A stretch of DNA of 64,000 nucleotides from Thamnaconus septentrionalis (GCA_009823395.1 CM020513.1:6223501-6287500), one strand, 5' to 3'; shown: positions 1-11,142, numbered from the stretch's first letter. Notes: generated by a model from the letters alone, not told the origin. A program made the numbers and translations.

Positions 1-549
1 CACACAGAACATAACAGCTGCTTCAGTGTTTAGTTTAGTCGTATGTATTTCAAATGAAACAATTCTGCAACGCCAGTCATAGAGAAAGACATACAAAATG
101 AATAGATAAATAGCAAAAAGAAGCAAAAAAACAAACACAAAATCCAAAAAATCTAAACATACACACAAATACGAAAATCAGAAAAGGACTTTGAAGTAAA
201 ACGCATCTTAAAATGCCTTGCAATAAATAATAAATAATTACTGTCAGGCTGAGACTCAAAGCAGGACACAGAGAGCTCAGGCAATTGTCCCCTAAACCGA
301 GTGACAAAGCAAAGGGCTATGACAGTCGTACAGCGTCTATCCATCATAGTATTGTATCGAGCTTTGAATTGATTGATTCTTGGACTTCGCTTTTGTTTGT
401 CAAATAAGACTGTCCCACAATTTTACACCTGCAATTGATGCACAAAAACCTTTCATGGTGGAATTTCTGTGTTGATTTTGTTGATCGAGTGAAGAGCCAA
501 TCAGAAGCGACTCTGACTCACTGTCTTTGTCCCGCCCCCCGCCGGACAG

Positions 550-724
550 GGAGTTTGCCAAGACGATCAAGCGGCCGTTCTCGGTCTACTACAACCCGTA
601 CACGCAGAGCATTGACCTGCTCAAAGACACCCGCAGCATCGAGAACGTGGTGCAGGACCTGCGCAGCGACCTCACCACCGTCTGCGACGCTCTGGGCAAG
701 ATGAACACCTACATGGGCATCTGA
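550..724 (+). CDS. tph2: Tryptophan 5-hydroxylase 2, last coding exon (partial gene)
   Basis: The exon follows a clean acceptor (pyrimidine-rich stretch ending CAG at 549) and reads in frame to TGA at 722-724. It encodes the C-terminal end of an aromatic amino acid hydroxylase: an [20 protein letters not shown] stretch, then the tetramerisation helix (leucine-repeat [18 protein letters not shown]) ending MNTYMGI. Known of the family: TPH2 is the neuronal, iron- and tetrahydrobiopterin-dependent rate-limiting enzyme of serotonin synthesis. The VQDLRSDL and CDALGKMN pattern resembles TPH2 more than TPH1 or phenylalanine hydroxylase. The iron-binding catalytic core lies upstream, outside the window; bases 1-549 are its last intron, with no other exon seen. 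A poly(A) signal lies about 135 bp after the stop. Confidence 0.88.
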
Positions 725-857
725 GACCTCGCCCGCTGCGAGCCCATTGGGCCCACCTTCCTCTTGCCCTCATCATCCCGCCTGTACATAAGTATTCCCG
801 CCAGGTGTGGCGCTGCTTCTTATTTTTAAGTTTGGAGTCTGCAAGATGTGAATAATC

Positions 858-863
858 AATAAA
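858..863 (+). promoter_or_regulatory. Poly(A) signal of tph2
   Basis: Canonical AATAAA with a G/T-rich stretch just downstream, 134 bp after the tph2 stop. A second AATAAA at 1010-1015 could serve a longer transcript. Confidence 0.7.
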
Positions 864-888
864 TGTTTGGGGTTTTTTTGCCGATCAA

Positions 889-890
<2 letters not shown>

Positions 891-931
<41 letters not shown>
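891..931. repeat. (AC)n microsatellite
   Basis: About 20 uninterrupted AC units just after the tph2 poly(A) signal. Confidence 0.95.
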
Positions 932-933
<2 letters not shown>

Positions 934-2286
934 AAAGATACACATCAGGCTGTTGAGCTGTTTCATTTCCCTGCTGTTTGAGCAGAAGGTCTGTTGAGAA
1001 TAATGTCCAAATAAAATGTCTTGAAGCATCCGATTGACTGACTGACTGACTGACTCACTCACTGAGCTGTAAATAAGACGTTCATTGTTTCACGGCTACT
1101 AGTTGACGAGCTTGCAACAATTTTGTTTTTTTGGTCAGGTTCTGGCGCAAAAACCACAGTGTTCACTTTAATACAAACTGTTAAAACAACAAGGTTTATG
1201 TAGGCTAAATCATCACGTTGAGGTTTTGGGTCGGAGGGCAGAAACAATTACGTCACGTCTCAGGTAAACAACACCTTTGTCAGGTCTCAAGTCAACAACA
1301 CCGGCTTGCGCCGTTTCCTTCCCCCGGACGGATTTGCATGTCGGGAAATGTTTCAGTGGCAGAAATAACCACTCCTGTCCCCAAACAAATGGACCCCCCC
1401 CCCCCTCCACCCCCCCGTATGCAAAAGTTGGAGGCCTGGGAGTGTCCGCTGGTCTCTTGAAGAACTGAGACACAACTGGTCCACAGCTCAGAGCTGCAGC
1501 GTCCGTGCTCATCTTTCCCCCAAAAGGTCAGTTGGTTTTCCCGCTCTTCTGGCCCTCTGGCCAATGACTTGGTGGGTTTGAGGCGTCCGAGCTTCCAGTC
1601 GACCGGTTTAACGAGTGAAGTCATTAAGTGTGAAAAATGTGAGATTTCTTTGCTAATTGAAGCCAATTTAGGTGCCGAGCTAGTGTCAATGTTTTTTTTA
1701 TATACTTGTAGTTTTGTGGGAGGATTAAGAAAAAAATATTGTTTATAGTTTTTCAAGGCCTTGCAAGGAGCTTTTCATTTTTCATCTTGGTCCCTTGAAA
1801 ATTAGATCTTAAAAACTTAAATTGTTCTGGGTTAAAGCTTTTAAAATGAGAGATGAGCCCCAATCCCGAGTCTGCAAGAAATACGGGGTGGAGCTTGCAT
1901 TTCATACTGAGATACATTCATGTTAGTTCGTGCACGGGATTACTTTTTTTTTTTTTTTTTTTAAATTTTATTGGTTATGTTGATATATAAATTATTTAAA
2001 TTTGAAAGACAGAAATCGCCAGCCAATGGAGTAAGCGTTTACTTAAACTAACCAATTTTCTTGGCTAATTTAATCCTTCTTTGCCTGTGTGAGCGTCATC
2101 GCTGTTGAGATGCTGTTATACAGACTTTTCCAAATCGATGGCAGCGGAAAATGTTGCCCTCTAGTGGACGCTCACGCTCAGGCTTTCAGCTAATGCCATT
2201 GGGGCTTCAGGTTTCCGGAGCTCTTCACACAAAATTTGACTGGTGTTGTAAAAGGACTCTTATCCCAACGGCCTTTTTGTTTTTCA
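932..2286. other. Intergenic stretch between tph2 and the GPCR gene
   Basis: No supported exon. It holds a short (GACT)n run near 1034-1056, a C-rich run at 1391-1418, a poly(T) run near 1947-1962 and otherwise unique-looking AT-rich sequence. The stretch just before 2287 ends in a good splice acceptor (poly-pyrimidine then CAG), so part of it may be a 5' UTR intron of the GPCR gene. Confidence 0.6.
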
Positions 2287-2301
2287 GCAAAAACCGCCGC
2301 C

Positions 2302-3312
2302 ATGGGAAACATCAACATGCCCTTCTTCTCCCTGCTGGTGGTTCCAGCCAACAGCAGCAACTCCTCCCTCACTGGACCGGGCCTGTGGTTGATGCCCACA
2401 CTTCCTCCTCCCCCTCCTAGTTTCCTCTGGCCTCTCCCCGTTCCCATGGAAATCTTGGTCACCATGATGAAACACTGCCACGTGACCGAGGGACGGACTC
2501 TGTGGATGGCGGTGAAGATTGTCGTGCTGCTGACGGCCCTGCCGGCCAACGCCGGCCTGACGTGGGCGTTGTCGAGCAGGAAGAGGGCCATGACGCCGTC
2601 GGAGGTCCTGGGCCTCAATGTGTCGGTCATGGACTTGCTGTACTGCCTCTGCCTCCCCTTGGACATCTACATCAGCGTGCACGCCGTCTCCGAGACGGCC
2701 CAATCGCTGCGTGAAGCCCTCTTCGCCCTCAACATGTTCGGCTGCCCACTTCTGCTGACCTTCATGTGTGTGGAGCGCTGCCTTGCGGTGGTGCGGCCCG
2801 TGACCTACATCCGACTGGGCAGGTGGTGGTACCGCCTGCTCCTGTGCGCCCTCTCCTGGCTCCTGGCGCTGACGGTGGGCCTGCTGCTCTACTTCCTGGG
2901 CCTGGTGGCCATGTCGCTGTACCTGTCGCTCACCATCTCGCTGCTCTTCCTGGTCATGCTGCTGTGCCTGCTGGGGATCGTGTGGGTGCTGCTCCAGAGC
3001 GGGCCGGGCGAGGGCCCGGGCGCCGGCGGTGCGTCACTGAAGAGGACAGCGCTGCAGAACGTCCTAGCCGTGATGGCGCCGTCGGCCGTGGCCTACTGCC
3101 CCCTGGTGGCCGTGGTACCGTACATGGCCGTGATCACGCTGCACAGCAGCGACATCAGCCCGGCACAGTGCGACGTCCTGGAGCTGCTGCTGCTCTTCCC
3201 CAACCTGGGCCTGTTCATCGGGCCCTTGTTCTACCTGTCGCGCCTCAGGAGGCTCGCCTGCTGCTCCAAAACTCCAAAGGCCAAAACTCAGACGCAGAAC
3301 AACGTTATGTAG
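2302..3312 (+). CDS. Orphan class A (rhodopsin-like) G protein-coupled receptor, 336 aa
   Basis: I chose the ATG at 2302 because it sits in a perfect Kozak context (GCCGCCATGG) 15 bp after a splice acceptor ending at 2287, implying a non-coding upstream exon. The rest is one exon. Seven hydrophobic helices are visible at about residues 66-90, 101-125, 138-160, 178-200, 203-230, 250-277 and 291-312. Class A landmarks: Asp111 in helix 2 (LNVSVMDLL), VERC at the DRY position, Trp186 in helix 4, CP at 266-267 in helix 6, and GPLFY (307-311) in place of NPxxY/DPxxY. N17 and N20 are glycosylation sequons. The tail has a CC pair at 320-321 that could be palmitoylated. Oddities: no cysteine at the usual helix 3 disulfide position, no cysteine in a very short second extracellular loop, and no DRY aspartate. 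The helix 7 form recalls P2Y/protease-activated-receptor-like receptors, but I cannot name an orthologue; ligand unknown. Confidence 0.85.
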   Translation: MGNINMPFFSLLVVPANSSNSSLTGPGLWLMPTLPPPPPSFLWPLPVPMEILVTMMKHCHVTEGRTLWMAVKIVVLLTALPANAGLTWALSSRKRAMTPSEVLGLNVSVMDLLYCLCLPLDIYISVHAVSETAQSLREALFALNMFGCPLLLTFMCVERCLAVVRPVTYIRLGRWWYRLLLCALSWLLALTVGLLLYFLGLVAMSLYLSLTISLLFLVMLLCLLGIVWVLLQSGPGEGPGAGGASLKRTALQNVLAVMAPSAVAYCPLVAVVPYMAVITLHSSDISPAQCDVLELLLLFPNLGLFIGPLFYLSRLRRLACCSKTPKAKTQTQNNVM

Positions 3313-3542
3313 AGGCTTTGAAACCTGCACAGGTGGCAGTAACCGTTATATTCGGTAAACTGCGATGTGTTTAAATAGGAAGTGCTAGAACATAAGGATT
3401 TGTTCAAAGAATTGGAGAAGTAGTTAAGACCACATATATAATCTTATGCTAAGCAATATTTTTTAAAAACACAAATATATATAACACAGACATGTATATA
3501 TATATATAGTTTTCAGATTTTGATAAATGGGTGGTTGTGTGT
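3313..3542. other. Probable 3' UTR of the GPCR gene
   Basis: AT-rich sequence after the stop with short (TA)n runs near 3497-3510. I see no canonical AATAAA before the mobile element that begins at about 3543. Confidence 0.4.
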
Positions 3543-4096
3543 AATGCCGGTTCACGCTGGACACGGAGACGAGGCTTCCTTTCGACGCCCATGTTAATCA
3601 ATGGTGTCGTTCACACCAGACGCAAAGCAGGGCACCTCCGCTCGCAGCTCACATCATGCATTTATCGTTTCAGCGTCTGCTCTATTTTGTGCGCAAGCCA
3701 CAAATTGGACAGGAAGTCGCTCAAAAAAAAAAAAAGGTACATTGTATAGATAAAAGCAATCTTCAAAATGAAATACCGCAAATGACAAATTCGATCAAAT
3801 TTGTGTACGTTACATTTGTCAGTATCTTGTATCAGAGTGCAAGAGAGATGAAACACACACACACGCACACACACACGTGAAAGCAACGGAGTGGGCTGGC
3901 TATGGGGTGGAAAGTGGGGGACTGGGTGTCACAAACAAACAGGGAAAGAGCAACAGAGAAGAGGCAGAGAGGATTTCTTGTAAAGTTAAGATGGATGATG
4001 GAAAATTGATCTCGGAAGTGGAGAAGAAGAGGGAGAAAACAGCAGCTGAGCAGAAGCGCTTGTCGACCGTCGCGCAGCCGTCAGTGTGAACCGGGC
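3543..4096. mobile_element. Non-autonomous DNA element with terminal inverted repeats
   Basis: The left end reads GCCGGTTCACGCTGG and the right end reads CAGTGTGAACCGGGCG, which are inverted copies of each other with about one mismatch and one gap. About 550 bp lie between, with no coding capacity for a transposase. Related GTGTGAAC-type words recur near 27800. No clear target-site duplication was identified. The superfamily is uncertain. Confidence 0.55.
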
Positions 4097-5015
4097 GTGA
4101 GTAGAAGAGAATTTTGAGAAAAGATTTTGGCGCGATTCGTGTGCAATTATTTCACCAAACACCTTTGATAACAAGCTGGAAGTTCCCACTGCTTTTTGTT
4201 TCCTCGATTGATCAATTCAAACTGAACAACATCCACATTGGAGCTTTCCAGTGTGGATGTTTGAAGTCATTTCAAACTTCAACTGAATGTGCTTCACCCT
4301 CCCATCTGGGTCTACGAACAGGGCGCAGTATGTGCAGCTAGTATAGCGAGGTACAGTGCCAGCAAGTTCGCATTGCCCGACCTAGCAGGAGATTTACACT
4401 GGCCGGCAAACAATCGCGGGAATGGATTCATGTGCTTGAAAAGTCAGAAGCATTGCAGCTTGAACGCCTCGGCAACCACTTTCCAACAATTTGTTGGCGT
4501 GCGCTAACATAAGCTTCCTTTTCCAGGCGTGTTTACCAAAGCTGTGATCTATGGCTGGCGGCAGACAGTTGTCAGAGCTCCGCGGATCTTTTTTTTTTTT
4601 TTTTTTACTTCGCTCGACAATCAAGGCCTTTTGCCAACTCATTCGGGGGTTTTCAAAGCAGGCGCAGATCTCAAAGGACAATCGAGGCAAAGACAATCGA
4701 GCAAACAGCTCGATTAAGACACAATAGAGTGGCGCAGCAGCCCCCGCCTCCTCCTAAAATTCAGTATCATTTGATCAATAGGTGCACTATCATCGAGCTG
4801 CGGCGCTTTATTATCCTCGGAGCACGGGCGGGCGAAATATGAGGCCGAGTTCGTCCCCAATAACGTCTGTGATCCCCCCGCAGCCGGAGAGCAGGTGGAT
4901 CAGTCGCCTGCGTCGATCATAAGTGCCACCGCTGAAGAGAGGACTATCTGTTATGTGTGGCCCGCGGTCGTGAGGCGCCCACGTCCAGGATTTAATGAAC
5001 TCACAGCTCGGCCTC

Positions 5016-5018
<3 letters not shown>

Positions 5019-5093
<75 letters not shown>
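5019..5093. repeat. (GT)n microsatellite
   Basis: Uninterrupted GT dinucleotides, about 37 units. Confidence 0.97.
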
Positions 5094-5094
<1 letters not shown>

Positions 5095-5601
5095 ATGTGA
5101 ACATGCCCTATTATTGTTACTATTGTGATTCTTCCTGTTCTTATCGTGATTCCACAGTGCAACGACACTGTGTATGTAGCAACACAACCAGATTATCGTC
5201 CCACAAAATGGTTAATTAGTGTCGTGTTTTGGCTGCAATAACCACTCAGACTGAGATTAAACATCTGAAATACTTTCGACTACCAAAATTCATCACAAAT
5301 TAGGGAGAGGAGTGCAAAAAAAAAAACTCTACGAAGAACGGAGACGTTTGTGCCTGGCTCAAAATTCGTGTTTGTATTGACACAAATATGACTGTTAACA
5401 AGTTCAACATAACTGAAAAAGTGATTGTATGTCGGTGGAGATGTTCCCTTTACTTCATCACATTAAAAAAAAAACACTTACTGACGCTTTTCCGTCCATG
5501 TTTAAGTTTTTATCATGGCCTTGATAAGCTTTGGCTGCTTGATAACGATCACAAATAATTATAATCAGGTGTGTTATAGATAACACATCTGACACTCATG
5601 T

Positions 5602-5634
<33 letters not shown>
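5602..5634. repeat. (TAGA)n tetranucleotide microsatellite
   Basis: Eight tandem TAGA units. Confidence 0.97.
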
Positions 5635-5635
<1 letters not shown>

Positions 5636-6039
5636 CATTGAGTATATATAGATATTGCTTTATGAAAGACAGTTAGAGATAGATACTTATTTTAAATTAA
5701 TTGTAATTATGTGAGAACGTATCGGCTAATCGCTAATGCATGTCGAGCTCAGTGTCTTGTAGTGAAGTGACGATGCTGACATCTGGTGGTGGAGACCCAC
5801 CACCACAGATGTAGTCCCACTGATCAGGTTTTGTTTATCCTGCTACCAGACACCCTCCCTGTCCGTCGACTGACAGAGGAGTAAAATGGGGTGCGAGGGG
5901 GGTGAGCAATCATGATGGTAAAAAAAAAATCCCATTCGATCGGAATCTGATGGATTTCTGATCTACTGTTGAGCCTCCTTGTCTGTTGCTTGACACAGTT
6001 TGTGACGGTGACTGAGTCTCCGTGCAGAGTCCAGGTAAG

Positions 6040-6040
<1 letters not shown>

Positions 6041-6107
<67 letters not shown>

Positions 6108-6108
6108 G
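6041..6108. repeat. Compound (GT)n-(GA)n microsatellite
   Basis: GT repeats to about 6086 pass directly into GA repeats. Confidence 0.95.
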
Positions 6109-6480
6109 CGAGGGGGGGGTCCTGAGGCCTCTGGCAGCACAACAAAGCTTTGTGTCTTTGTGTCTGAAGCGTCTGTCACCTCCTCCTGGACAGCAGCTCA
6201 GCCTCTGTGCCTGGAGGGGGCAGTCCAGGCACATCCACCAACCCCCACCACCACCTCCACTACCTCGCCCCCGTCGTCTTTGTCTTGGGAAACCCCCTCC
6301 CCCCCAACTCCCCCGAGGGCATCTTCACCCCCCTCCCCCCCACGCAGACACCCCTCGTCTGCAGTGGCTTAGCGCACAAACCAAAGCAGCTGTTTGATGA
6401 AGGTGTTGATTTTCCTCAGCGTCTTCTCACCTCTCACCCCTGAGCTGCTGCTGCTGCAGACTTTGGGAGCTCACGCCAAA

Positions 6481-6860
6481 CATGGATGTATTATAAGAAC
6501 TGGGTACCGGACTTCCAATTTGGGGGCGTGGCATTTTTTTCTCCCTCAGTGGCCACTCAAGGCACTGCAGCCAAATATCCCAACACGACCCAAAAACCAT
6601 TTTCCAACCATAAATACAAAAAAAAAACGCCTGTAAAACGGCCTACAGGACGACCTTTGACCTGCAACACGATACTTAATAAAGTCTTTCTATTGTAGAT
6701 TTTTAAGTCCAGTGAGTCCATCCAAAATAATGTTTTTTCTCAAGTCCAGAAAATCCACAGAACAGAGTTTTATATTCCCACCGTGTCTCAGCTCGTTCTG
6801 ATTGGATTGTGATGCATCATGGGGCTCAATCATGGGCCAAACTGATGCATCTGTGTCGCG
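6481..6860 (+). mobile_element. Dispersed repeat family A, copy 1
   Basis: Starts at ATGGATGTATTATAAGAACT and runs through a GTGGCCACTC block, an AATAAAGTCTTTC block, and a GTTCTGATTGG/GATGCATCATGGG block. The same ordered blocks occur at 54436-54890 (same strand) and, reverse-complemented, at 8935-9360. No coding capacity, so probably a non-autonomous element. I cannot assign a superfamily. Confidence 0.7.
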
Positions 6861-7414
6861 TGTCCGCAGGCGGAAGAGCTCCCTGAAAACGCTTCTCAAA
6901 AAGGACGACTCTGAGCCGACGGCTGACCAATCAGATTGCGTGGAACTGCACCAGATCCCGCTGGCTCAATGTACAGCTGCTGCAGCTGTAAATGCTAAAT
7001 GCAGAAGGAACTTTGTTGTTGTTGCTGTTGTTCTCTATACCGCCGAGTGAAAAACATTCAATGCCATCAGGGGACGAGGGAAAAGCGACCCTGTAAATAA
7101 GCCAGATAAAGCTTGTTTGTTTATTATTGTTACTGTCAACATTATTGAGAAAAAAAAAAAAGATTGCAATACACACTCTCAAATAAGAATGTTAATATTA
7201 AAGAGGTGCAAGGCCCAAGAAATTCGATCCAAAAAATGGAACATGGCCAGCAACACTCAAGTCTCCATCCCAAAAATATTTAATTACCTCAATATATAGA
7301 TTGATAAATTGTAATTGTAAATGTAAAATGTTTTTTTTTATACATATTTTAAATGAAAATAAACCTACTTGTGAGGTCCTTGGGGGCTACCTGGTTGGTG
7401 ACCCCTGCTCTAGG
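6861..7414. other. Non-repetitive stretch with one weak exon candidate
   Basis: A splice-acceptor-like sequence ending at 6869 leads into an open frame reading RKSSLKTLLKKDDSEP and onward to about 7050. There is no confirmed upstream exon and no recognised homology. See the findings. Confidence 0.3.
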
Positions 7415-7698
7415 TCAAGCATGGGAAAACTATGGCTTGGGGGCCATATGCGGCCCTTCAAGCTTTTTAATCCGGCCCGCTGGACTTAAGGTAATTATAT
7501 ATTAATGTTTAAAGAGTCATTTCAATAAGGAGCGAAATTGGTTAATTTTCAGTTGACAATAAAGCACGTTTTCTACACATTTATGTTACATTTTTTTCTC
7601 CGATGAGGTGGGTCACCAAAACACTCCACCCATCTGCTCCTGTCACATTTTAGAACCCACTATGGCCCACCAGTCACAAAGTTTGCCCACCCCGATCA
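7415..7698. mobile_element. hAT-like non-autonomous element, degenerate copy
   Basis: Opens with CATGGGAAAACTATGGCTTGGGGGCC and a GGCCC...CCGGCCCGC block, and closes with GTTTGCCCACCCC. This matches the CAGGGGTGGGCAAACT-type ends seen in the better copies at 15027-15272 and 43438-43668. Those termini are typical of Charlie-like hAT elements. Confidence 0.6.
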
Positions 7699-8442
7699 GG
7701 GTTCTTCAGTTTGTAATGCATGAATCCAAAAAGCTTCACGCTGGACTAAAGCATCTGTCCCTGTTGCCCTCAAAACGTGGTGGCAATTATTATTGTCCAG
7801 GCCCATTGGAATAATAATAATAACAACAATAACAACAACAATATTTGAGATGATGATGATGACGAGGGACGCGGAGAATGGCCTCTTCTGTTAATCACTT
7901 ATTCATTTATTTATCCACTCATTTATTGTCTTAATGTCCCCGTTCCTGTCATCAGCCTCCAGCCTCGCGCCAACAAGTCGACGTGAAGGAAACCAACAAG
8001 GTGTCAGACTGACGGATGTCTGGCCGACACCCCTGGCTGGCCCTGGCCGGTACACAGCCAGCCCTCACCACCACCCCACTCCTCCCTTTATCCTGCGTAG
8101 GGAAGAATCATAGATTGCAGAGGATGCCGCTGCCTGCCAGCAGCCCGCGGCGAGTTCGGGAGATATTTGAATCTTTAAACTCGGAAACACGGTTATTCGT
8201 CTCGTGGAAGTGACTGCAGGCTCTCTTTAATTAGAGGAGAGGCAAGTCATTCTGCTCGTTTGCACAGTAAAAGGAGGCGCATGTGCTGCCCCCGGGGTGG
8301 TGATGGTGGTGGTGGTGGGGGGACACTAGTGTGTGTGTGTGTGTATGTGTGTGTGTGTGAGTGTCCTTTAGACAAATGACGCCGTGTATCTGCTCCACTG
8401 TATCTCCATAAAGAAAGTCTCTGTCACTGCCACTGACCTTAA

Positions 8443-8443
<1 letters not shown>

Positions 8444-8500
<57 letters not shown>
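8444..8500. repeat. (CA)n microsatellite
   Basis: Uninterrupted CA array. A shorter, interrupted GT array lies on the same strand at about 8331-8358, so the two could pair as an inverted repeat. Confidence 0.95.
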
Positions 8501-8504
<4 letters not shown>

Positions 8505-8837
8505 CTCCCGTCAAAGGAAACGCTTGTTTGCATCATTCACAAAAAAAAGTCCCAAACTGTTTCTGCCTCTTCAAGTTGTAGCCACTTTCTTCAGAAGGAC
8601 GCCCCTCCCTGCCCTCCCCTCTCTCCACTTCATCCTTCTTGCAAGCCTCCCGCGGAGAAGCTGTTTACCCACAGCCAATCAGCTGTGACAGAAGCCATAC
8701 AGCCTGGAAATGCTGGAAACTCCGCTCATTGCTGTCGTCTCGTCCTTCACGCCAATCAGAAGCTGGGAGCCGCCACCAACTGGTTCCACCTGATAGCAAA
8801 ACCTTCAGGTTGTCGTTCAACGTCCATCCACGTATTT

Positions 8838-8885
8838 TTTTGTTGTTGTTGTTGTTGTTGTTGTTGTTATTATTATTATTATTAG
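8838..8885. repeat. (TTG)n-(TTA)n microsatellite
   Basis: TTG triplets change directly into TTA triplets. Confidence 0.9.
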
Positions 8886-8934
8886 AGTTTTTTTTTTTTA
8901 CCCTATTACTCGCATGAAATAAATCCAGTGGGTT

Positions 8935-9360
8935 TTCGCCAACCGGAATTTATCTTCCGGGTTTCTGTAGGCCACGGCCGTCTCTCCCAAACCCCCAGAG
9001 TCCAAGACGGCGGCCCATTCATTTCAATGAAGTTGCTCACCCAGCGCACACCCCGAAAAAGTTTTTGACTTCCGCATCAATGGGCCAAGAGAGCATCGCA
9101 GTAGTGTCACTTTCCAACGTGCCTCTGTAGCTCACATGACCTTTTGCCAATGAGAACGATCCTGGAGAACGTCACTTACAGACACGTCAGGATGCAGCCA
9201 ATCAGAACGAGCTGAGACTCAGGGACATGGGATTTTTTTTTTCAGCAGTACCTCGAGTGGCCACTGGGAAAAAAGAAAAAAAAAAAAAAAAAAATCGGCC
9301 CGCCTCCATATTGCCAGTCCTGTATCCAGTTCCTATAATACATCCATGGTCCATCCCCAA
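8935..9360 (-). mobile_element. Dispersed repeat family A, copy 2 (reverse orientation)
   Basis: Reading the minus strand from 9360 gives ATGGATGTATTATAGGAACT, GTGGCCACTCGAGGTA, then GTTCTGATTGGCTGCATCC and the block ending near 8935, in the same order as at 54436-54890. A poly(A) run interrupts it at about 9270-9294. Confidence 0.7.
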
Positions 9361-9539
9361 GGGAGAGAGATAGAGAGTTTCCCCACTCTGCACTGCAGGG
9401 GGCGACAAGTTGCAGGGGAGAGTGATGGAGTGATCTGTGGGGACAGGAGAGGAGTGCACATCCGTAGCTGTAATATCGCTGTTGTTTTGTTTGTTTTTTG
9501 TTTTTGTATATAATCGCTGTGTGAGATAGAAAACTCGAA

Positions 9540-10500
9540 CCGAGCCCCTCCCACCTCTCCCCCCCTTTGCCCCCCACGCCCAGCCCAACCCCGCCCCGAT
9601 GAGGTGAGGTGAGGTGAGGTGAAGCAGCGGCGGGGGAGGGGGGTGTCCGACTGAGAGCCCGGGCCCCCGCACATGGGTGGAATAAACCGGATCAGTGTGC
9701 GCAGCCTCCCGGCGCACATCTCCGTCTAGCAGTGCGCAATAATTGAAATGGCGCGTTTGGCCGCGGGCGCCTGGAAGGGCATAATGCATGACGATAGACG
9801 TCATTTGGCTCCGGAGCCACAGGGATGTTTGACGCTGTTAAAACACACGAGCTGTCGGCGACCGTGGACGTGCGGGACGTGCGGGGCGCATCGGCCTCTG
9901 GAGCCTTTTTCCGCGGACGCGGCTCCTCCGAAGCCCCGTTGAATGTTGCGTGAAACGGCCTCCTGCTCCACCGGAGTGTTTGTTTTGTTTGTTTTGCTGC
10001 CTTTTCTCTCTCGGGTTGGGGGCGAGAGGAGCGGCAAGGAGAGGAGAGGAGCGAAGCGAACCGCCTCATTGTAACCTAATCCTGGCCCCTGGGGGTCTGA
10101 AGGGCCCCGGGCGAGACTCCTTTCAGCCCTCCTCTTTATTCTGACGGTCGGGCTGCTGCTGCTGCTGCTGCTGCTGCTTCTTCTTCTCGTCTCTCCTGCC
10201 GGTGCGAGCGCACAGCCGAGCACTGCGAGGCAGACTGCCGGGGGACGTCGAGCCGAGAGCAGCCGGTACCGGAATCGGAACCGCCACATTCCCGTCCAGA
10301 ACCGCGGCGGCCTCCATGTCGTCTGTGTCGGTGTCCTCGCAGGTAAGGACCGCTGCGGCTGCCGAGAAAGTTCCGCGGAGCAGAGCCGCGCACGGCCGAG
10401 GACGGGACGCAGCGTTGTCGCCGCCTCCTCCTCCTTCTCCTCCTCCGCCGCACCAGGTCCCATTCGCAAAAGTGCTATTTTTGACATCCTTGGCATAAAC
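9540..10500 (+). promoter_or_regulatory. CpG-rich promoter region of kctd15
   Basis: CpG dinucleotides and GC content rise sharply relative to the flanking AT-rich desert, peaking around 9700-9950 and 10200-10460, and the block encloses the first coding exon. A short GAGGT tandem lies at 9601-9622. The transcription start cannot be fixed from sequence alone. Confidence 0.55.
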
Positions 10501-11106
10501 GGCGTGGAAATGAACCCCGGTGCGGGCTCGGGGGAGTGTCTGTGCAAGTTTGCGGGTGAGCCGGTGAATTCGGCGCTGAGTGAGTCCGCTAAAATGAATT
10601 GGATAATGTTTGATTTTGTGTTTGTATCTGGCGTGTTTCCGTCGCCACCCGGTTTGTTTGGGTCTATATTTTTGTTTTTATTTATTTAACGCCAGGCGTG
10701 TTTTATGTTACAGTCAATCAGTCCATCATATGGCCGAGGTTGTACTTTTCGAGGCCAAGCCGTCATGCCGCTGGACGGGATGACGAGTCTCCCAGACGGC
10801 AAGGGCGCCTTGAAATTATGAGGGTTTTTTTTTTTTTTCAAAGGGAATCTAGCGGCGGGAGACTCGACTCTGCTCTGCTCGGTTCGGCTCGGCGCCACCG
10901 GCCTGGTTCTGCTAGCCCGGATCACGCAAGGGAGGGAAGGAGGGTGATGGGCAAAGCTGCAGTTCGGCTCGCGTCGGAAATCAAACGCCGAGTCAACGCA
11001 CCGTGCGTGTCGGGGGATCACGTGACTTGGGTTTGTAGGTCAGCTTTTGGGAGTGAGGGCAGTACTGGTGCCGTGCAGCAGAGGGGGACAGCGAGCCTCC
11101 CAGCCC

Positions 11107-11142
<36 letters not shown>

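Larger units (their letters stand above)
4097..6480. other. Gene desert, part 1
   Basis: No supported gene. Contains a poly(T) run (about 4590-4606), a long GT array, a TAGA array (5602-5634), and AT-rich sequence with TAAT and GATAA words (about 5500-5600 and 5690-5715) that could be regulatory. A C-rich stretch at 6230-6360 has open frames, but composition alone explains them. Confidence 0.5.
7699..8934. other. Gene desert, part 2
   Basis: No supported gene. Contains trinucleotide runs (TAA and GAT types near 7810-7860), the CA and TTG/TTA arrays listed separately, and mostly non-repetitive sequence at 7880-8240 and 8560-8830. In this position, upstream of kctd15, those blocks could hold conserved enhancers, but nothing in the sequence alone proves it. 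Confidence 0.4.

Noticed and set aside
5969..6443. Overlapping proline/histidine-rich frames
   Set aside because: They arise from a GT/GA microsatellite and C-rich tract; three frames are open at once, as expected from composition.
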